This document shows, piece by piece, positions 27,001 through 55,176 of a DNA stretch of 64,000 nucleotides. Location of the stretch: the NCBI RefSeq assembly GCF_000247815.1, contig NC_021681.1, forward strand, positions 9,612,567 through 9,676,566, read 5' to 3'. The notes beneath the pieces were generated by a model. It was not told the origin of the DNA and did not search any database. It was given only the letters and a program-made list of their open reading frames with translations. Position numbers and translations under genes: made by a program. How positions within the stretch are numbered: the first letter of the stretch is position 1; each line of letters begins with the position of its first letter. This DNA is from Ficedula albicollis (taxonomy: Eukaryota; Chordata; Aves; Passeriformes; Muscicapidae).

Positions 27001-29411
27001 CCTGAAAATGCTTGATTTAATACTATGTCTTTTACAATTTATCCTGCCAGACAATGTTGTACCACTTGCACCATGTGTTTATATACAGGGTTATCCAAAG
27101 GGATGCCCACAACTTTTGTAGGTCATGTTGTTGCAGTGATGCATTCCCCATGTCAAATTAGCTACTTCCACTAAAATCTGTCATCAGCTTATATCAGATT
27201 CCCTCCATTGTTTGGACTATAATTTAGGCTACAAATCTTTTAAGTAGCCATTGGTTATTCCAAGATGTACAGTCTCCACTTCAACAGGCTTTGATTCCAA
27301 GGCCACTGTGCTGTTGGAGCTGGAAGCCATATCCAGCAGCACTTGCATGGACAATGACTTCTGAAGGGAACATGCCACCTGGTTAATCTCTGATAAGTGT
27401 TCTTTGTGAAAGAGAGAACCCTGACTCTCACATCTTGGGGTCTGACTTTTGATAGCTGCACTCTTCATTTCCAGCCAAGGAGTTTCTGTTGTTTAGCCCT
27501 TGCTCAAAGATATTCAAGTGGGCTGGAAACAGGTGGAGGATGGGCGCTGAAGAGTCTCTTCTTGTACAGCTTCTCCTCACCTGCTGTGATGAGGTGAAAG
27601 GTGCTGTTGCTACCAGCTCATCTGTGTGTTTTCAGTCCCCCCCAAATGACACCTGTAACATGTTATGCTGCAGGGAAAATATTACAACTAAAGTTCAGTC
27701 CCAAAAGCTGCCTCTTAGTTTATTAGATAAACTATGCTAAATTTGGGGGTTGGAAGGTTTTTTGGGGTTTTGTCCATTTGTTTGTTTGTTTTTTGTGTAC
27801 CTCCTCACTGGCAGAGCATGAGATAAGGGAAAAAAAGTCTGTGACTTAGGTTAAACACAACTTAGCAAAGAACCAAAACATCGGTGTATTGTCAACACCA
27901 TTCTCGTTCCAAATCCAAAACACAGCTTTATAACAGCTACTGAGAAGAAATTAACTCCGTCCCACCTGGAACTAGGGCAGTGTCACAGCAAAACAGATTT
28001 TGCATTGCTTTATTAGAAAGCATTGGGCTATTCCCATTAAATGTACTGTACTAGGGATTTTACTGTTAACTATGCATTGACACAGTATCTTGTGTCAGTG
28101 ATCCAAATTTTAATGGTTTCATACTCTCTGTCAACATGATGTATCATAATTGCTTTTTTGGACGAGTTACAAGCTGAGTGTAAATATTTAGTATTAATGA
28201 ATTCGGGTTTATTATGTGTAAGTGTATCTGCAGTGCAGCAAATATGCATCCATCCATAAAGAATCTTACTATGCTCAGGGCAGGACTTCTCCCTTTCTTC
28301 CTCATTTTCCTCTTCCTGTTTATCTGGCTTGTGGAAAACAAAATAACTTGTTTTTCTCCAGTTGTTACTGATCCTCTCACCCTTGGAACTTCACTGTGTT
28401 TACTGGACACACTCTTGCATTTCTGTCTGTTGTGTCTTTTGTTATGAACAGGTTGTCCAAATACTCAAATCTGTTCACAGGTTGCTGGCCAAGGGCTATA
28501 TCATATTGACAATATGAGGGGGGTTTTTTTGTTGGTTGGTTTTTTTTGGTATTTATCTTGTATTTTAGACTTACTTCTCATGCTAGTGTTCTGGGGAACT
28601 TTGGATGGCAAGGTGGGAAGTAACGAGATGGCAGCTGTAGATAAGCCAAGAACATATTCTGCTTTGCTTTCCAGGTCTGTGGCCTCACGGCAAGCCCGTT
28701 TTGTGCTCTCAGGCCAAAGACTTGGCCTTCTCCTGAGAAACTGCCATTGTCAATTGTGTCAAAAGGGAGTGCATTGGAGGGGTCTTCAATAGCATCAACA
28801 GTTCCTTCCTGAGTTGATGTGTGGTGCCCTGTTGTGCCCCCTCTCTGAGAGCTCTGAAGCCATGTTCAGAACAGTGTTTCTGTGTATTTCGGAGGTGAAA
28901 CTCTAAGCACACAGAGAAAAGCAGAAACATGACAAAGGGTGGTTCTGGGTTTGAGATTGCAGCTTGGGAATTGTGGGATGTGAATTCAGGTTTTTGCTCA
29001 GCTGTTCTGCAGCCAGCTTTTGAAACTGGGCAATAGCAGCTATCCCAGAGAAAATGATCAGGAGAGGCCAAGGTAGTGTAGGTCCCTGAGACTATATAAC
29101 TGTACAAAACAGCTGCCCATAGCTGGATCCCATGTACTCCGTGGGGTTTCTGAAGCCCTTGCCCTCCTGCTGACTTGCAGCTCCACTTGAGGGCCTAGTT
29201 CTGTTTTGTCAAAACAAGCTTTGTAGGAAGGCTTCTGCTTTCCCCTGTGTGCTTCATGCCCTCCTTTCCCCTTGTCCCTAGATTAGGAGCGAGTGTTGTA
29301 AAAGGTCAGAGCCAGCATACAGCTGCTGACAGCTGTGCTGGTGCTGAACATTTGCACAGAAGCTCCCTCAGTGTCTAACGTGGAGTGCACAGGCTGACTG
29401 GTGGTTCTGCA

Positions 29412-29423
29412 GTAGCAGGGGGC
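29412..29423 (+). promoter_or_regulatory. Weaker candidate CTCF core motif
   Basis: GTAGCAGGGGGC keeps the AGCAGGGGGC half of the CTCF core but loses the two leading C bases. It has the same orientation as the candidate near 18.06 kb. Confidence 0.15.
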
Positions 29424-32400
29424 ATGCAGAGAGGAGGAGAAAGAACTGTGAGAAGATGAGGCTAAAATCAAAGGCTGAGAGAAATGACAAAGAGAGCAGT
29501 GGATGTTTCTCTCCAAAAGCTCCTCATGAATCCTTAGGTTTCCTGCTGCCTTCCCACATTTTATAAATTGACTGAACAGATGACAGTTTATATAAAAAAA
29601 CCTAACGAGATGCTGCTAGTCTTCTGTGAAATTGGTTGGATACCTAGTGATAAGCTAATATTTAGTAGCAGTTTTCCCTCTCATGACAGTATGAGTCCTA
29701 AATATCCAGTTTTATTTGGTGTCTTTTGTAATAAGGCAGACAATATTCTCATTAAGGCAGAACTGGGCTACAGCCAGGTTCCTTCTACTCAGGCTGGCTG
29801 GTCTGACAAGATGCTTCTGGGCTGTTACAGCTCTTGTGGAGACCACAGCCTCCCAGGGGCTGGCTGTGATGGTGCTGCCTGCTGGATGTGGCACACTGGT
29901 CCTGTCTCTGGAAATGAGAAAACATCAGTGCAAGGGAACAGGAAAGAGGCTGTTGAGACCACCTTGTTCTGGTAGGAGTGGCTGGCCAGTGGCCTAGTCT
30001 GCATCTCTCAATTTGGAGTCTCTGCTGGCCTGTGGCTTTAAAGTTTTCTGGGATTCTGCAGTAGTCTGAAATTGCTCTGAGCTGACCTGGCTTGTGGTTA
30101 ATCATTTACACATATTCTACAGACTTGCCCAGAAAGTGGTAGGCATTTTCAGAGAGCAGGATAACTACTTCTCTAATGCCAGCAATAAAATTGCCATTTA
30201 TATTAAAAAGCCCAGAGTGCTTAAAATTGAGTTGGAAGTAGTAGATGAGGCATTGCTTAATTTTCTCTTGCCCTTTCAATATCACAGTCAATTTTTGCTG
30301 CTGTTTTTAATAATAAATTGAAGGAAATGTGCATGCTGTAAACCTTTTAGCTATGATTAAAGTCTTAGAATTTTGTTTCTTTTTTCTTTTTCTTTAAATT
30401 AAGTCTTAGTAAATAGATGATTTTAAAATAAAGTGGAGACAAGTAATAAGGCCTGTTCTGAATAGTTTAGAGGCCCATATGTTACCTGATGGAAGGCCTT
30501 TCTCATATAATATATTGTAATTTACTTAGCATTGCTAATATTTTATAGCCATAACTGCAGTTCAGCAAGAACTCTGCAATCATACTGTAGGGAACTCAGC
30601 CCTAAAATTGCATATAAAAATTTTGTGCTGCTGAAGCTTGCTGTAGGTTCAACTTACCGACCCACTCAGTGATTTTATTAGCAATTTAAACTAAAAACAT
30701 CAGTTTTGAAATTTTCAAGCTATTTTGGAGAATTCCAGGGTGGGTTTCTACTGTGAAAGTGTCATCAGAACAAGCTTGCATTGCTAATTGCCATATATCC
30801 CTCTCATATGCCTTACAAAGAAATGCCTTAAATTCTTTTGCCTATTGACCTCCTAGTCAATTTAAGCCCCAGTGGAGGCATGCTTCTTTGAAGGTCTAGA
30901 TTTAGTTATTTTTGTTTAGCTTTCCACATATGAAGTTAAAACTTTATAGATTAATTTCCCTTTGCCTTAATACAACAAAACACAGTCTATCAAATACATC
31001 ACTGCAAGCTCACCTTAATCATCTGAGCCTTTAGACTCACTCAGCCTGAGAATAAATTGAAACATACTAGAATTAGGTTCTTGCAGGAACATTTTATCCC
31101 ACAGGAGTTCTAATGAGCAGGTAACAGGCAGACTGGGCAAGGACCTGAATAACAATAAAACACATTAGGGATGGAAGCTAGCAAAATGACAGAAAGTGCA
31201 GCAAAACAAAAAGGAACAACAGTGGTCATTAGTCTCATAGAACACCAATGGAATTATGAAACCACGTATTGGAACAATGTTATTGGAAACAGCACTAGCT
31301 GAGATTGGAGCTTTCTGTGTGAGATTGTGTGAGTGGTACACATGTGTTTAACTGTCTCTAAAGGAAGTTTTGGGGAGCTTGAATCTCAAGAACTTTGTTT
31401 TGGGGGTGCTTTAGGCTCTGTTTTGACTCTTGGTTATCTTGCACTTTGCAGTTAAAAAAGCAGGGCAGAGCCTTGTCTGGCTCACATCCTTCCTGGTCAC
31501 AAGAAGCACAGGGCACAGAGTGCTTCTCTCCAGGGACAGTCTTAGACATTTGTCCAGCCATTCATATTCACTGTAGTCCTGAAGTGACTTAACTCGGTAG
31601 GAGAAAAGCTGACCTTTGTTTATTTATAGAAAACAGAGCAGTTTGTTTATACTCCTGTCTGGCTCTGTAGTCCTGACAAAGCACAGTGGGACAGATCTGA
31701 GCCTGGCTTTGACAAAGGATGTGAGGAGACTGTCCATGGAAATGGGACAGAAGGGACTGGGGAGTCCTGCTCAGGTTTCTCAATTTTATAGTGGTTTCTT
31801 TCAAACTGAATACATAATGGATTGAGTCTCTGGTTTCAAAAACAAAATGCAACCGATTTGCTCAGCTTAGATGTTTTCTTCCTACTAGTCTGCATCTTTA
31901 ACCATTTTGTGAATTTGCAATCAGACTCTTCCCAACTGAAGTAGCTTTAGTTCATATTCTCACAACTGATGTAAACCTTTTGTGGAAGTAATATTGATGT
32001 CTTTTTAAATGGGATTTTTAGCTGCTCCCATTGTGCATCAGTATTAATATAGGAATACAGCCTTTAATTTCCTGTCTGTATTCCTGTTTCATTTAATCAT
32101 TAAAAAATATTAATCCATAGACTTTTCTTTCCAGTTCATTAGCCAAATTTAATGTTTATCTCATGAGAGTGAAAAATGTAGGGAAATAGTTAATTTCTAG
32201 TTGTTATGCTACTTCTGGTGGAAATATATAACAGCTTTAGGAATGCATCTGGCTTTCTTTTTTCTGCTATGTACTACTCAATTCTGCTGAAAGTGAGGAA
32301 TAAAATCAATGCTGCTCATTTTCCTATAATTTGAAGGAAACCATTTTCTTCTAGCCTGAAATTCAGAATATTTCCCAATCCCACTGTGTTCAGAACATGA

Positions 32401-33460
32401 GGAAACACTCATCTGTTCAGTCCTAAAAAAGAAAATTTAAATGTGGCTTTAACATGTCTCTTTGCTGATGTGGGCTTCCTCTGACACACACTGATTGCCT
32501 GTCATACTCTCTAAATCAAAGCTATAGATTTGCATGCTCCATACTGTCCTTTCTAAAAAGAGATCTAATTGTTTCTGTAGGCAGCTTGAAGGGCAATAAA
32601 CACAGATTAGTAAGTATATGCATAAAAATTTATTTTGAAAGTTTATACTTTGTATTTATTTTTATCTGTATTTTATCTGCATTTCAAGAATTATAGATGT
32701 GAGTGTCTAGGAGATGACCCAATTTTGTCACTGTCATAGGAGGGAATCTCTCCTAAGGAGATATTTTTTTCCTTGATACTATTATTTTGTGAGCCCTCTT
32801 GAAGCTGTTTGGGGTCTTGAATCAGAGCTATCCTAATTTTACTGGATACACCAATGAAATATCCCCTTTTAAATATCTGAGAGTGGATTAAAAGTGTTAG
32901 CTTGGATCACTCACAAACATCTATGAAACTTCATAGTTTTACTTCTAGTGTCCTACAACCTTAGATTGCGTTCAGTTTTCCATTCCAGAATCCAACAGCA
33001 GGACTATAAAAAAGCCTTGGCTCTCATTTTAAGTGTGCTATGAACATAAGGCAAAACTTGAAAATATGACAATAGGTAGCTGTTTAATTCAAAACCCACC
33101 ATGGGAAATATGGTGATTTTACCCTTTACCTCCATAAAGTTTCTAGAAGGCACTTTAGAGCTGCAATAATATAATTGTGCTGGATCTGTCTTTTCTTATC
33201 TCTAATCATCTACTTTTGTTGTAAAGCAGTGTATCCACTGGTTAAATAACTAGGTGCAGCTAGCTCTTATTTAACAATTATTATCTTTCATTTCTTACTG
33301 AGATAAAAATAAAATAGAGATTCTAGAAACCAGAATAATGAGCTGGTCATCATCAGGAACATTAGCATTTCTGTGTACCATTCTACAAAATCCTTTCACA
33401 TGGAAATTCACAGAAACGTGTCTGGGAAGTCCAGTAAGTTCATCCTTCCTAGCACTGAAG

Positions 33461-33550
33461 ACATGGTTTAGTGGTGTTGATGGTTGATGGGTTGATGGTT
33501 GGATTTGATGATCTTAAAAATCTTTCCCAACTTTAATGATTCAGTGATCC
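33461..33550 (+). mobile_element. CR1-type LINE 3' tail, truncated and degraded
   Basis: The segment begins ACATGGTTTAGTGG and continues with GGATTTGATGATCTTAAAAA, then TCTTTCCCAACTTTAATGATTCAGTGATCC. This is the characteristic order at the 3' end of avian CR1 retrotransposons. Those end in a GATGATCTT..., TTTTCCAACC... and ATGATTCTATGATTCT pattern. A short GTTGATG expansion interrupts it near 33476-33500. Only the tail is visible, as is usual for 5'-truncated CR1 copies, and no reverse transcriptase remains. It is oriented with NYAP2. Confidence 0.7.
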
Positions 33551-34787
33551 TATTCCTTAAAGCCCAGTAGCTCATCACTACATTTATTAAGTGGGTGAAA
33601 GTGCCTAGTAAAAGACATGTTGTCATGAGCTCTCTGCAGGACTTGAAAGTCTGCTGTTCCAGTCCTATACTTAATGACCCAAAATGTTTGAATTGAGGAT
33701 GCTCTGGTTTAAGATTTTTATCACACGATCATCTTGAAGGAAGTTTTTTGTCATAGCATCTTGAAATTGAAATCTCTGGGGTAGCTGGTGCAGGAAGGAC
33801 AGAGCAATAGATTCCTGGGTGCTGTGTGGGCACTGGTCCACAGGCAGGGAAGGGAGTATCGCATATTTTGGAGCACAGAACAGTATTTTCTTGGTTTTAA
33901 AAACAATCAACAATTAAAAAGCATAGCTGAATTGCTCTTCCGAGGGACAGAGATATCTCCTGTGTGCAGCCTGGTGTGCAAATAACTGATTTGAACTTCA
34001 ATGCTTGGAGCTCACACACAGATTGTCTCTGAGCTTCTTCCCCTTTCAGCCGTTTTAAAGTAGGCTGCTGCCTGCAATGTAGCTTTGGGAGAGGGAAATC
34101 CAGTTCATAATATGTCAGGGTTATTGTTCCTAGATAGAAGACTTTTCAAAGGGGTTTAAGCAGCCTGGAAATGTACATGCACTTCAACTTATTACCAGCA
34201 GCTTTTCATTGTTAAAATGATTCTTAGAGCAAAGGAAAGCAACAGCGCATTATTTTTGGTTTATCATCTTTATGTAAAATTAAGTCCAGACTTTGTGTGA
34301 CCCTGGCTGCCAAATTTCACGACCTCAGTGCACACTCAGCATTATTTCTTCAAGCTGAGACACTTCAAACTTGACACTCAATAAATGACAGCTTTGAAGA
34401 GTTATCTGAGGAATAAAAGGAATTTACATACTTTCAGTGTGAACAGCACAGAGCTGATCACCTCTCATGCAGGGAACTTAACTAGTACATTCCCCACTTA
34501 ATTTACCATTGCACCATTAAATGCAGGTTACAAGGGCGTTTGCTCTTTGTTTCAATGTTTTAGCTCTCTAACAAATCCTCACACGGACATTCACAGCTTG
34601 GAAAACAAGCTGTTGCTTTAGCAAAATTCCATTTAACTGCAACTTCATGGGTTGCAGTGAAGACCCTTTGGGCAATGTAAGTACATGTCCCTAAAGGAGT
34701 ATATAAGTACCATCTTCCTTTTACTGTTAGACCTTGTTGGACATAGTTTTTCCTCAGAAATTTGGCAAAAAGCTACTCTTGCAGTGG

Positions 34788-34801
34788 AAAAAAAAAAAAA
34801 A
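34788..34801 (+). repeat. Poly-A tract, 14 bp
   Basis: Fourteen A bases follow GCAGTGG in otherwise ordinary intronic sequence. Confidence 0.7.
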
Positions 34802-36828
34802 GCGCAACACAGCAGTGCCCAAAATTATCTGATCATTCCCATTTGCAAAAGCAATTCTGCAAGTGATGAAAATCAGCATGTGCTGGCTTCTGGCAGCTTT
34901 GGAAGTTTATTGGCAGCTGTTATTGTAGCCAGTTGTCTCTGGTGTTAAATTCCTGTATGCATAAAGACCTTTCACTAGACTGCTGGAGTTCCTGGGTCTG
35001 GCCCATCAGATCTGTGCATGGATACAGAGGAAAAAAAGAGTTTCTGTGCTTTGCCTTTGGACAATTCACCTTGATTTCCAAAGGGAATGGAGATGCAATG
35101 AAAGTGTTGGAAGACCTCAGTGTGGAAAGGGTTCAGGGCTGTAGTGGGTACGTGCATGAGTGGGGAAAGACGAATGTTTGCTGGCTGTCCTCTTCCAGTG
35201 TCCTGACTCAAATCACTAGTCCTGACCACCTACATGCCCACTACACTTGTTTTTCACATGCTCTGATGTGAAGAATTAAATTGACTGTGTTTCTGAAAAT
35301 AAAATGTCCTTTTAAATTTATTTCTATGCACAAATAAGTAGCTTCTGACAGCCCTGGCTCAGAAACTGACATCCATCAAGACAAGGAAAGAGTTTTTATA
35401 TTATTATTTCTAAACTTAGATGTGAAGCACATTAATATTCTGTTGTGGCAATAATGATCACTTTGTTACACATAGAAAAGTGACATAAGCAGGGAGATCT
35501 TCACAAGAACTTTGTATCTTAGTGAAAAATCCTCTCCAGGCTCTGAGCATAAGAACTGTTGATACTGATGTACAGGATTTCATGTAGCTTTATTTAGCAG
35601 ATTGGGGCTGTCTGGAGAGGAAGGAGGGAGGGACACCAATGTACACATCTGTGGAATGCTTTCCTTTCTTGTTTTCTGGGTGTATTACACCAGTCAAAAA
35701 TATTTCACTTAGTTTTTTGTGTCTGTTTCATTTTGCAAAGCAGAGATACTCACTGCTGTCCACTTAAAATACAGAGTGGTGATTGACAGAAGAGCTGAAA
35801 CCCTTCCTTCAGACACCAGAAGGAACAGATGGTGATACCTAATAGCAGAAGGGTAGTAATTCTAGCTGTAAAGTCAAGGTGATGGGCTGGGGCAGGGCTC
35901 TTCCAGGTAAAAAAGGATTTTCTGGTGAAGACTTTTATGGGTTCCAGAACCTAGGACAGTACAGTGATGTATCCAGCAGAACATTTATGTAGTTTGGCTG
36001 GCTAAACTGCAGTAAAGTTGTTGGGGGTTTTTTTTGTTGTTTCCTATGCAAAGACCAGTCCAGCACCCAGAGTCGTTGTAAGTGGGGAAAATACCCAAAT
36101 ATGTCTTGCACTGTGCATTCCCCTAAAATGAAAATTTTAATATACATTTTTTTAGGTTAAATTTGATTTATTAATATTTAAATTGCTAATGTGCTTTTTT
36201 TAGTAACTGCCAACTGACCCTGAATGTCAGTGAAAGCAGTGCCTAAAATTGTACCCAAGATATTCAGATCAATGCTTGATCAGAAGAATGTAAACTTCCA
36301 AATTTTGTCATGTGCTGAGGAAGAAAAATTGCCCTATATGAATACAACAGGTCTGGAGTGGTGAGTGCCACAAGATAGGCTGTTCCAATAAACTGTCCCT
36401 TCTGTGGAAAATGCATCTCTGTCACATCCCTACTGTAACTGTGCTACTGAGACCTTCTCCCAGGAAAAGCCTCTCCCCTTCTTACGTACTCAGAGGGCAT
36501 TTAGAAAAGAAAATGAAGAGGCATATCAGCTCAGGGAATGTATTTTGAACTGCAAATTGTGAATGACAATACTACCAGAAGAATAATGTGAATAACTAGA
36601 CCTTCAGGTCACTAGCTGTGTAAAAAATAATCTGTATGTTTTGCTATGGATCGTGCTAAAGTGCAATTCATCAGGGGTTTTCCTCTAAACTGAATGCTGC
36701 TCTTCCTGTTCACTGCCACTCAGGATTGAAGAGTACTTTCAGAGTCGTTTCTCTTTGGAACTGGATACCATAGGAAGTATTTATTTAAAACCATAATTTC
36801 TTTGTCAATCCAATTTGAGCTTGGATTT

Positions 36829-37367
<539 letters not shown>

Positions 37368-40300
37368 GTAGTGTCATGTTTGCTTGAGCGACTGAGAAGA
37401 GCATCTGTACAATCAGTGTTTGAAATAAGCCTGAATTTGGAAAGGCTAGACCCGGTGTAGCATCTCAGCCCACACAGAACTCTTGGTTTACAAGTCTCTG
37501 TCTTAGAGTTTCAGCACATTTCATTAATTTCTTCAGGTTTTAACTTTTCACAGCATCTGATCCAAAACAGGGTTTTTTACTCTGTACAGATTTCTTTTTT
37601 TCCATTGAGACTTTGAGTCAAAACTGAAGAAACATTTTCTTACAGAAATGCCCAAGAATTATTTTGTATGTTAATTTATTCCCATATCTCATTGAAATAT
37701 TTACTTAGCCACAGTTGCTCAGGCAGAGTAGAGTCTGCGCCATGTGGTTTTCCAGTGAATGTGATAAAAACACAGCCTTGGTCGAGCTCCACCTGTTTTT
37801 GACAGGATGCAAAACCCCACTCCATTAATGTGAACATGCATTTGCACTCAGTTTAAACATTGCATATGCTCCATGTCTAATTCTAGGTGACTCTGAACAT
37901 ATGAGCTTTCATTTGCTGGCTTTTAGCTGTGCATCCCCCAATGCAAAATTAAAAATAACCGTATCCAGATAACAGCAGAGCACTTTTCACTCCAGCCTCT
38001 TAAGTGTTGTGTCTTCACAACCCACAGATGTTCCCATGTGCATCACTTGGTCCCCAGGCACACATAGGGCTGTAGAACTGGAGTTCCTGTACCCCAGATA
38101 CAGCAGTGAGAGTTGGTCCTTGTGAGGAGAGCAGCATCAGGCCTTTGTGGATGTTCAGCCCAATGCAGGCATCCTTAGTCCCTGGTTTAAGAGGCAGTCT
38201 GCTATAAATAGAAACAGCGCCAGTGGAAAATAGAACTAGTACCTGCACTTCTGTGCAGACTCATGACACAATTTTGTTGAGTTCTCTGTGGATCAGAAAG
38301 GCCCTTACTCCTCAGTTATGCCTTTCCAAGCTGTCTAGCTTATGTTAGATTTGTTATAAAAATAGTGAACAAAGTTTTTAATTTATCAACATTTCTCATA
38401 AAGTGTTTTGGGTTTCCTTTGATTTTGCTTTTTGTTTTTTCCTTTTTCCCCAAAACTCCAACTCTTGCTAGCATTTTCAACATTTTGCATTATAAAAGTA
38501 GTTTACTGCACAGCATACCAGATCATCATTTGAAACCAGATTTTCTGGCATCATATGGAAAACCTGCTGTGGACAATCTTGGTTAGTTTTGCTTTTATTA
38601 TCCGTTGTGCACTGCAAAAGGATTACAGCTGTCTTTGGTTGCTCCCCAAGGACTCAGTTAATCTTACAGTGCAACCACAACATGTGGTGTGGCAGTTAAC
38701 TTTCTTCTGGAGAATCGTCTGTGACTCCTGTTGGGGATGGCAGACTCTCAAGAGGAGCACAAAGGACTTAAGAAATAACCCAGTGTCAAAATGGGCAGTG
38801 GATACACATCTGCAAGCGTGTTGCTTACAAGAGATTAATGAGGCACAAGCAATTTTCACAAAGCTTCCTGGGTGTTTTGGTGCAATAATGCAGGTACTCA
38901 AAGCAGGATTGTCAGCCCGTTGCATGTCTGCAGGATCAAACCTTGGGCCTGTGGGTTTGACAGGTGGGATAAAAGAATAAATTTTATTTCGTAGCACTAA
39001 TGTATTCTGTATATCCTGAGAGGCCTGACTTCTTAAGCAGCACATGATCTCCTGCCTCAAAAGCAGAGGCATATGGTAGAAGGGAGAAGTTTGATGTGCA
39101 TAGACGTATTGGCTGCTTATTTTAGGCAGTCCTCCAGGTGCATAAAATGGCTCTATATCTGACCTTTGTCACTACTCATTTATGCTTTAGCCTGTATCTA
39201 AAAGAATGGTGATATTACCCTCTGGATCTTCATTTAAGATCATGGTCAATCATTTGGAGTATTGCAGAAAAGTAATAAAAAAAAAAAAAAAAAAAGAGTG
39301 TATGTTCTTTGGGAATAAGAAGGGGGATCTCTGAAATGTTATTTTAAAAAAATAGAGATAAATGTGTGTAATGTGCGTGTTTAATTTTTGTGATAAAAAT
39401 GGTATAGATTTGTGTAAAACCATACCTACAGTGTAATTCCTGTATCCATGATTGTGATCCTGTCCTTATTTCTTCAGTATTATATTTCATGGTCTGTTGA
39501 AATCATGTTTAGGGGGATAAAAATAGTATATCTTCTGTTGTTTTGGCATCCAACCTCTAATTTACAAATATAATTTATGCTAATCTTGAAAGTGCTTCTC
39601 AGATACAAAGTAAAATGTGTCATCCTTAGTATATGTGTGTATAATTTATTCTGATGGGGAATAGACATTTCAAAGCCATTTCAGCCCTTCATATGCAGAA
39701 CATTTGATATGAGCAGGGCAGCTGGATGTTCACTGCTGTAAGAGCAGGGAATGGTTAAACCAGCAGTAACTACTCTCTTAACCCAGAAAACATAAATACA
39801 TCATGGGATAAACTACTGTTTGCACAGACAAGCCAGCTTGTATAAAATCCTTGAGTTAGGTATTTTTATTCCTTTTGTTTTGCTGATGATTAATCATTTC
39901 TACAGAAAATTCTTCCTACATTATCAGTTAATCTTTTAGTGACTTTTCTTCTTTCTCTGAGTCAGATGGCTTCCCTTGTGGATTAGAAGTGTGTCATGTT
40001 AGCTCTGCGTGGGCTTGCAGCTCCCTGGAGGGAAGGAGCCTGGCCATCCATGTGCTTCACTTGCCCTGTAATTCATAGTTCTCCCCAGTTCCACAGAGAA
40101 GCCTGCAGAGACTCCCAGCTCAGTTTCTGCCAGCAAATGAACCAGTATCTGTGATGAATCTTCTTCAAGCAAAAGAGGAGCAAGCAGCTGCTCTTGAAAT
40201 GGTTTCTCTTGGCTACCTGGAATTTCAATACTTAGAAGGATGGTGACCTTCTAAGGTGGTCCCTGACTGGAATGTATCACAGCAAAGAAATGGTAAAATA

Positions 40301-42246
40301 CCTTCAAAGATGCTACATCCCCAGCAGAGCACATCCACCTTCCTCCTGCTTTGGAGGCCAAATCTCATAATCAGTTATAGCTCCTTTTTGAACTCATGTC
40401 TAAAAAGCAGAAAATCCATGTAAAGCAGCCCAAGAAGGAAAAAGGAACCCATACAAAGATGAGGAGAACTACAAAGTGGTTCTTGGTGCCTGAGGGATGA
40501 AAATAATTCAGTGTAAATTTAAGCTGATAGGAGAATTTTTGTGTGAAAACCAAGAACAAGAGTAGATAAATGGCTGGGAAGAAAATACATCTCCAGGGTA
40601 TTCTGACTTTATGGTCTCAGTCCAAGATTCCTACTCCTTACAGCTGCACTGAAGAATTTAATATTCCGTTTTGTTTATGGTTAAACAGTGCCACCAAGTA
40701 AAACCAAAGTTTTCATACAACTATTAATTTGTTTTCCAGGAATTAATTCAGTTTCTGTCTGGACCAAGTAATGAAACTGCACAGCAAATTAAATTTGTTC
40801 TTTGCAATGTTACATAGGAACAATGCAAACTAAAAAGAACACCCTGATTGATGCAGATGGTCTCTGGATACTTTCTGTTTGCCATGTATTTTTCATCAAT
40901 GTGATAAAAATTTATTTGTATTAGTTTTCTAACTTAACAACTTGAAAATATGTCCACAGTCAACAGGAGTGTTATGACTCATGGCAAAGCAAGGTGGAAT
41001 GACTTTCCTCACACTGTTTGCATTTAAAGTACTTTCTGTGCTCATTTTTAATGTTTAGTCTTCCTCTGTAACTTTCACTCTTGTGATGTGTAATGAAATG
41101 AATCATATAAAAGACTTTCTCTTCTGTAGTTCTTCAAAGATGTTCTTCCATTATTCTGTGCTGCAGTTACATCAATACTCCAGTATCTGCTCAGTAGAGA
41201 AGGGCAGGCAGAGCACCAGAAGTGAGCTGTGAAGTGTCCAGCACTGCCATGACCTCAGCCTAGATGCCAGCAAGCTGACACTGCTATCAGAGCACCAAGG
41301 CCAGCGTGGCTTAATGCTAGCCCAGTTCTGACCTCAAAAAACTCAGCTGACAGAGAAAACCTGTGTGGACATAAAATGAGACTCATTGGATCCATCAGCC
41401 AGATCTCTTGTTCATATTTTAGAAATGAAAGCTGGAATCTGCTGTTACTGGTTTAAGACAGATCCAGCTGTTTTGGTATTTGTTGTAGTGATTTAATTCC
41501 ATCACTGTTTGGAAGAGGGAGAGGGGTGGGATCTTGCTTCCCTTGCAGTGCACCCATGGAGAGAGCATGTAACCCAGTAGCACTTGGTCTGCATTGGCCT
41601 GGTTAGCTGGGTTTGGAGAAGGTCTGTAATGTGTTTCTGAAAGGAGAGATGGCTTACAACAGTCTTCTTAAAGGTGTTTGACACCAACCTTGCCATTGCC
41701 CTTTTCTCCACCCATGGCAGCATCAGTCACTAGACTGGGCAAACACTGAAGTGCATTTTCAGCAAAGTCAGCTTCGATGTGTTTAACTTGAGTGATCATA
41801 TGATTAATTTTATTGTTATATAATCGTGGCTCCCTTTGCAGACAAATGTCTTGTGTTTTTAATGGTTGTTTAATGTTGTACATAATTCTTTGTCAGAGAA
41901 GCATTTGATCCTGGCCAAGTTCAAATTGAAACTTCCAGAAGAATAATCCAAATCTGCATTTCCATATATATTAATAAACTATGTAATACTTGCAGCAACT
42001 CACATAATACAGTTTTGAAATGAAATAGAACTCATTATCAGTACAATGACGAGCACAGAGTCTTACCTGTCAGAAATAATGGAGTGAGACCTACACAGTT
42101 GCTTTCTCCCTCACTGTCTCTGTAGTCATTGCTGCACAATAAGTTATGTGTAAATCTTTGTCAGCCTGTTGTGCTGTAGTAGGACACATGCTAGCCCCAG
42201 CCAATTCCTGTGGCTGTGAGCAGGAGGAGTACAATATAAATATATA
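37368..42246. other. Intronic sequence with no gene seen
   Basis: Between the first two poly-C runs lie only short frames, the longest 141 and 149 codons on opposite strands over the same bases near 38.6-39.0 kb. A 19-bp poly-A tract is the only simple repeat of note. Confidence 0.6.
39277..39295 (+). repeat. Poly-A tract, 19 bp
   Basis: Nineteen A bases follow AGTAAT. It may be the tail of an old retroposed copy, but no body is recognised upstream. Confidence 0.7.
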
Positions 42247-42839
<593 letters not shown>

Positions 42840-42862
42840 TTATTATTACTATTATATAAATA

Positions 42863-55176
<12,314 letters not shown>

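Larger units (their letters stand above)
11710..36828. other. Intronic sequence with no gene seen
   Basis: Contains the tandem duplications at 18.7-21.0 kb, an 11-bp inverted repeat, a GTTT microsatellite, one CR1 tail and two weak CTCF-like cores. The remaining open frames, up to about 163 codons, show no family features and overlap one another on opposite strands, as expected by chance. Confidence 0.6.

Noticed and set aside
38555..39072. Overlapping 141- and 149-codon frames on opposite strands
   Set aside because: They cover the same bases in opposite directions, and neither shows conserved motifs.
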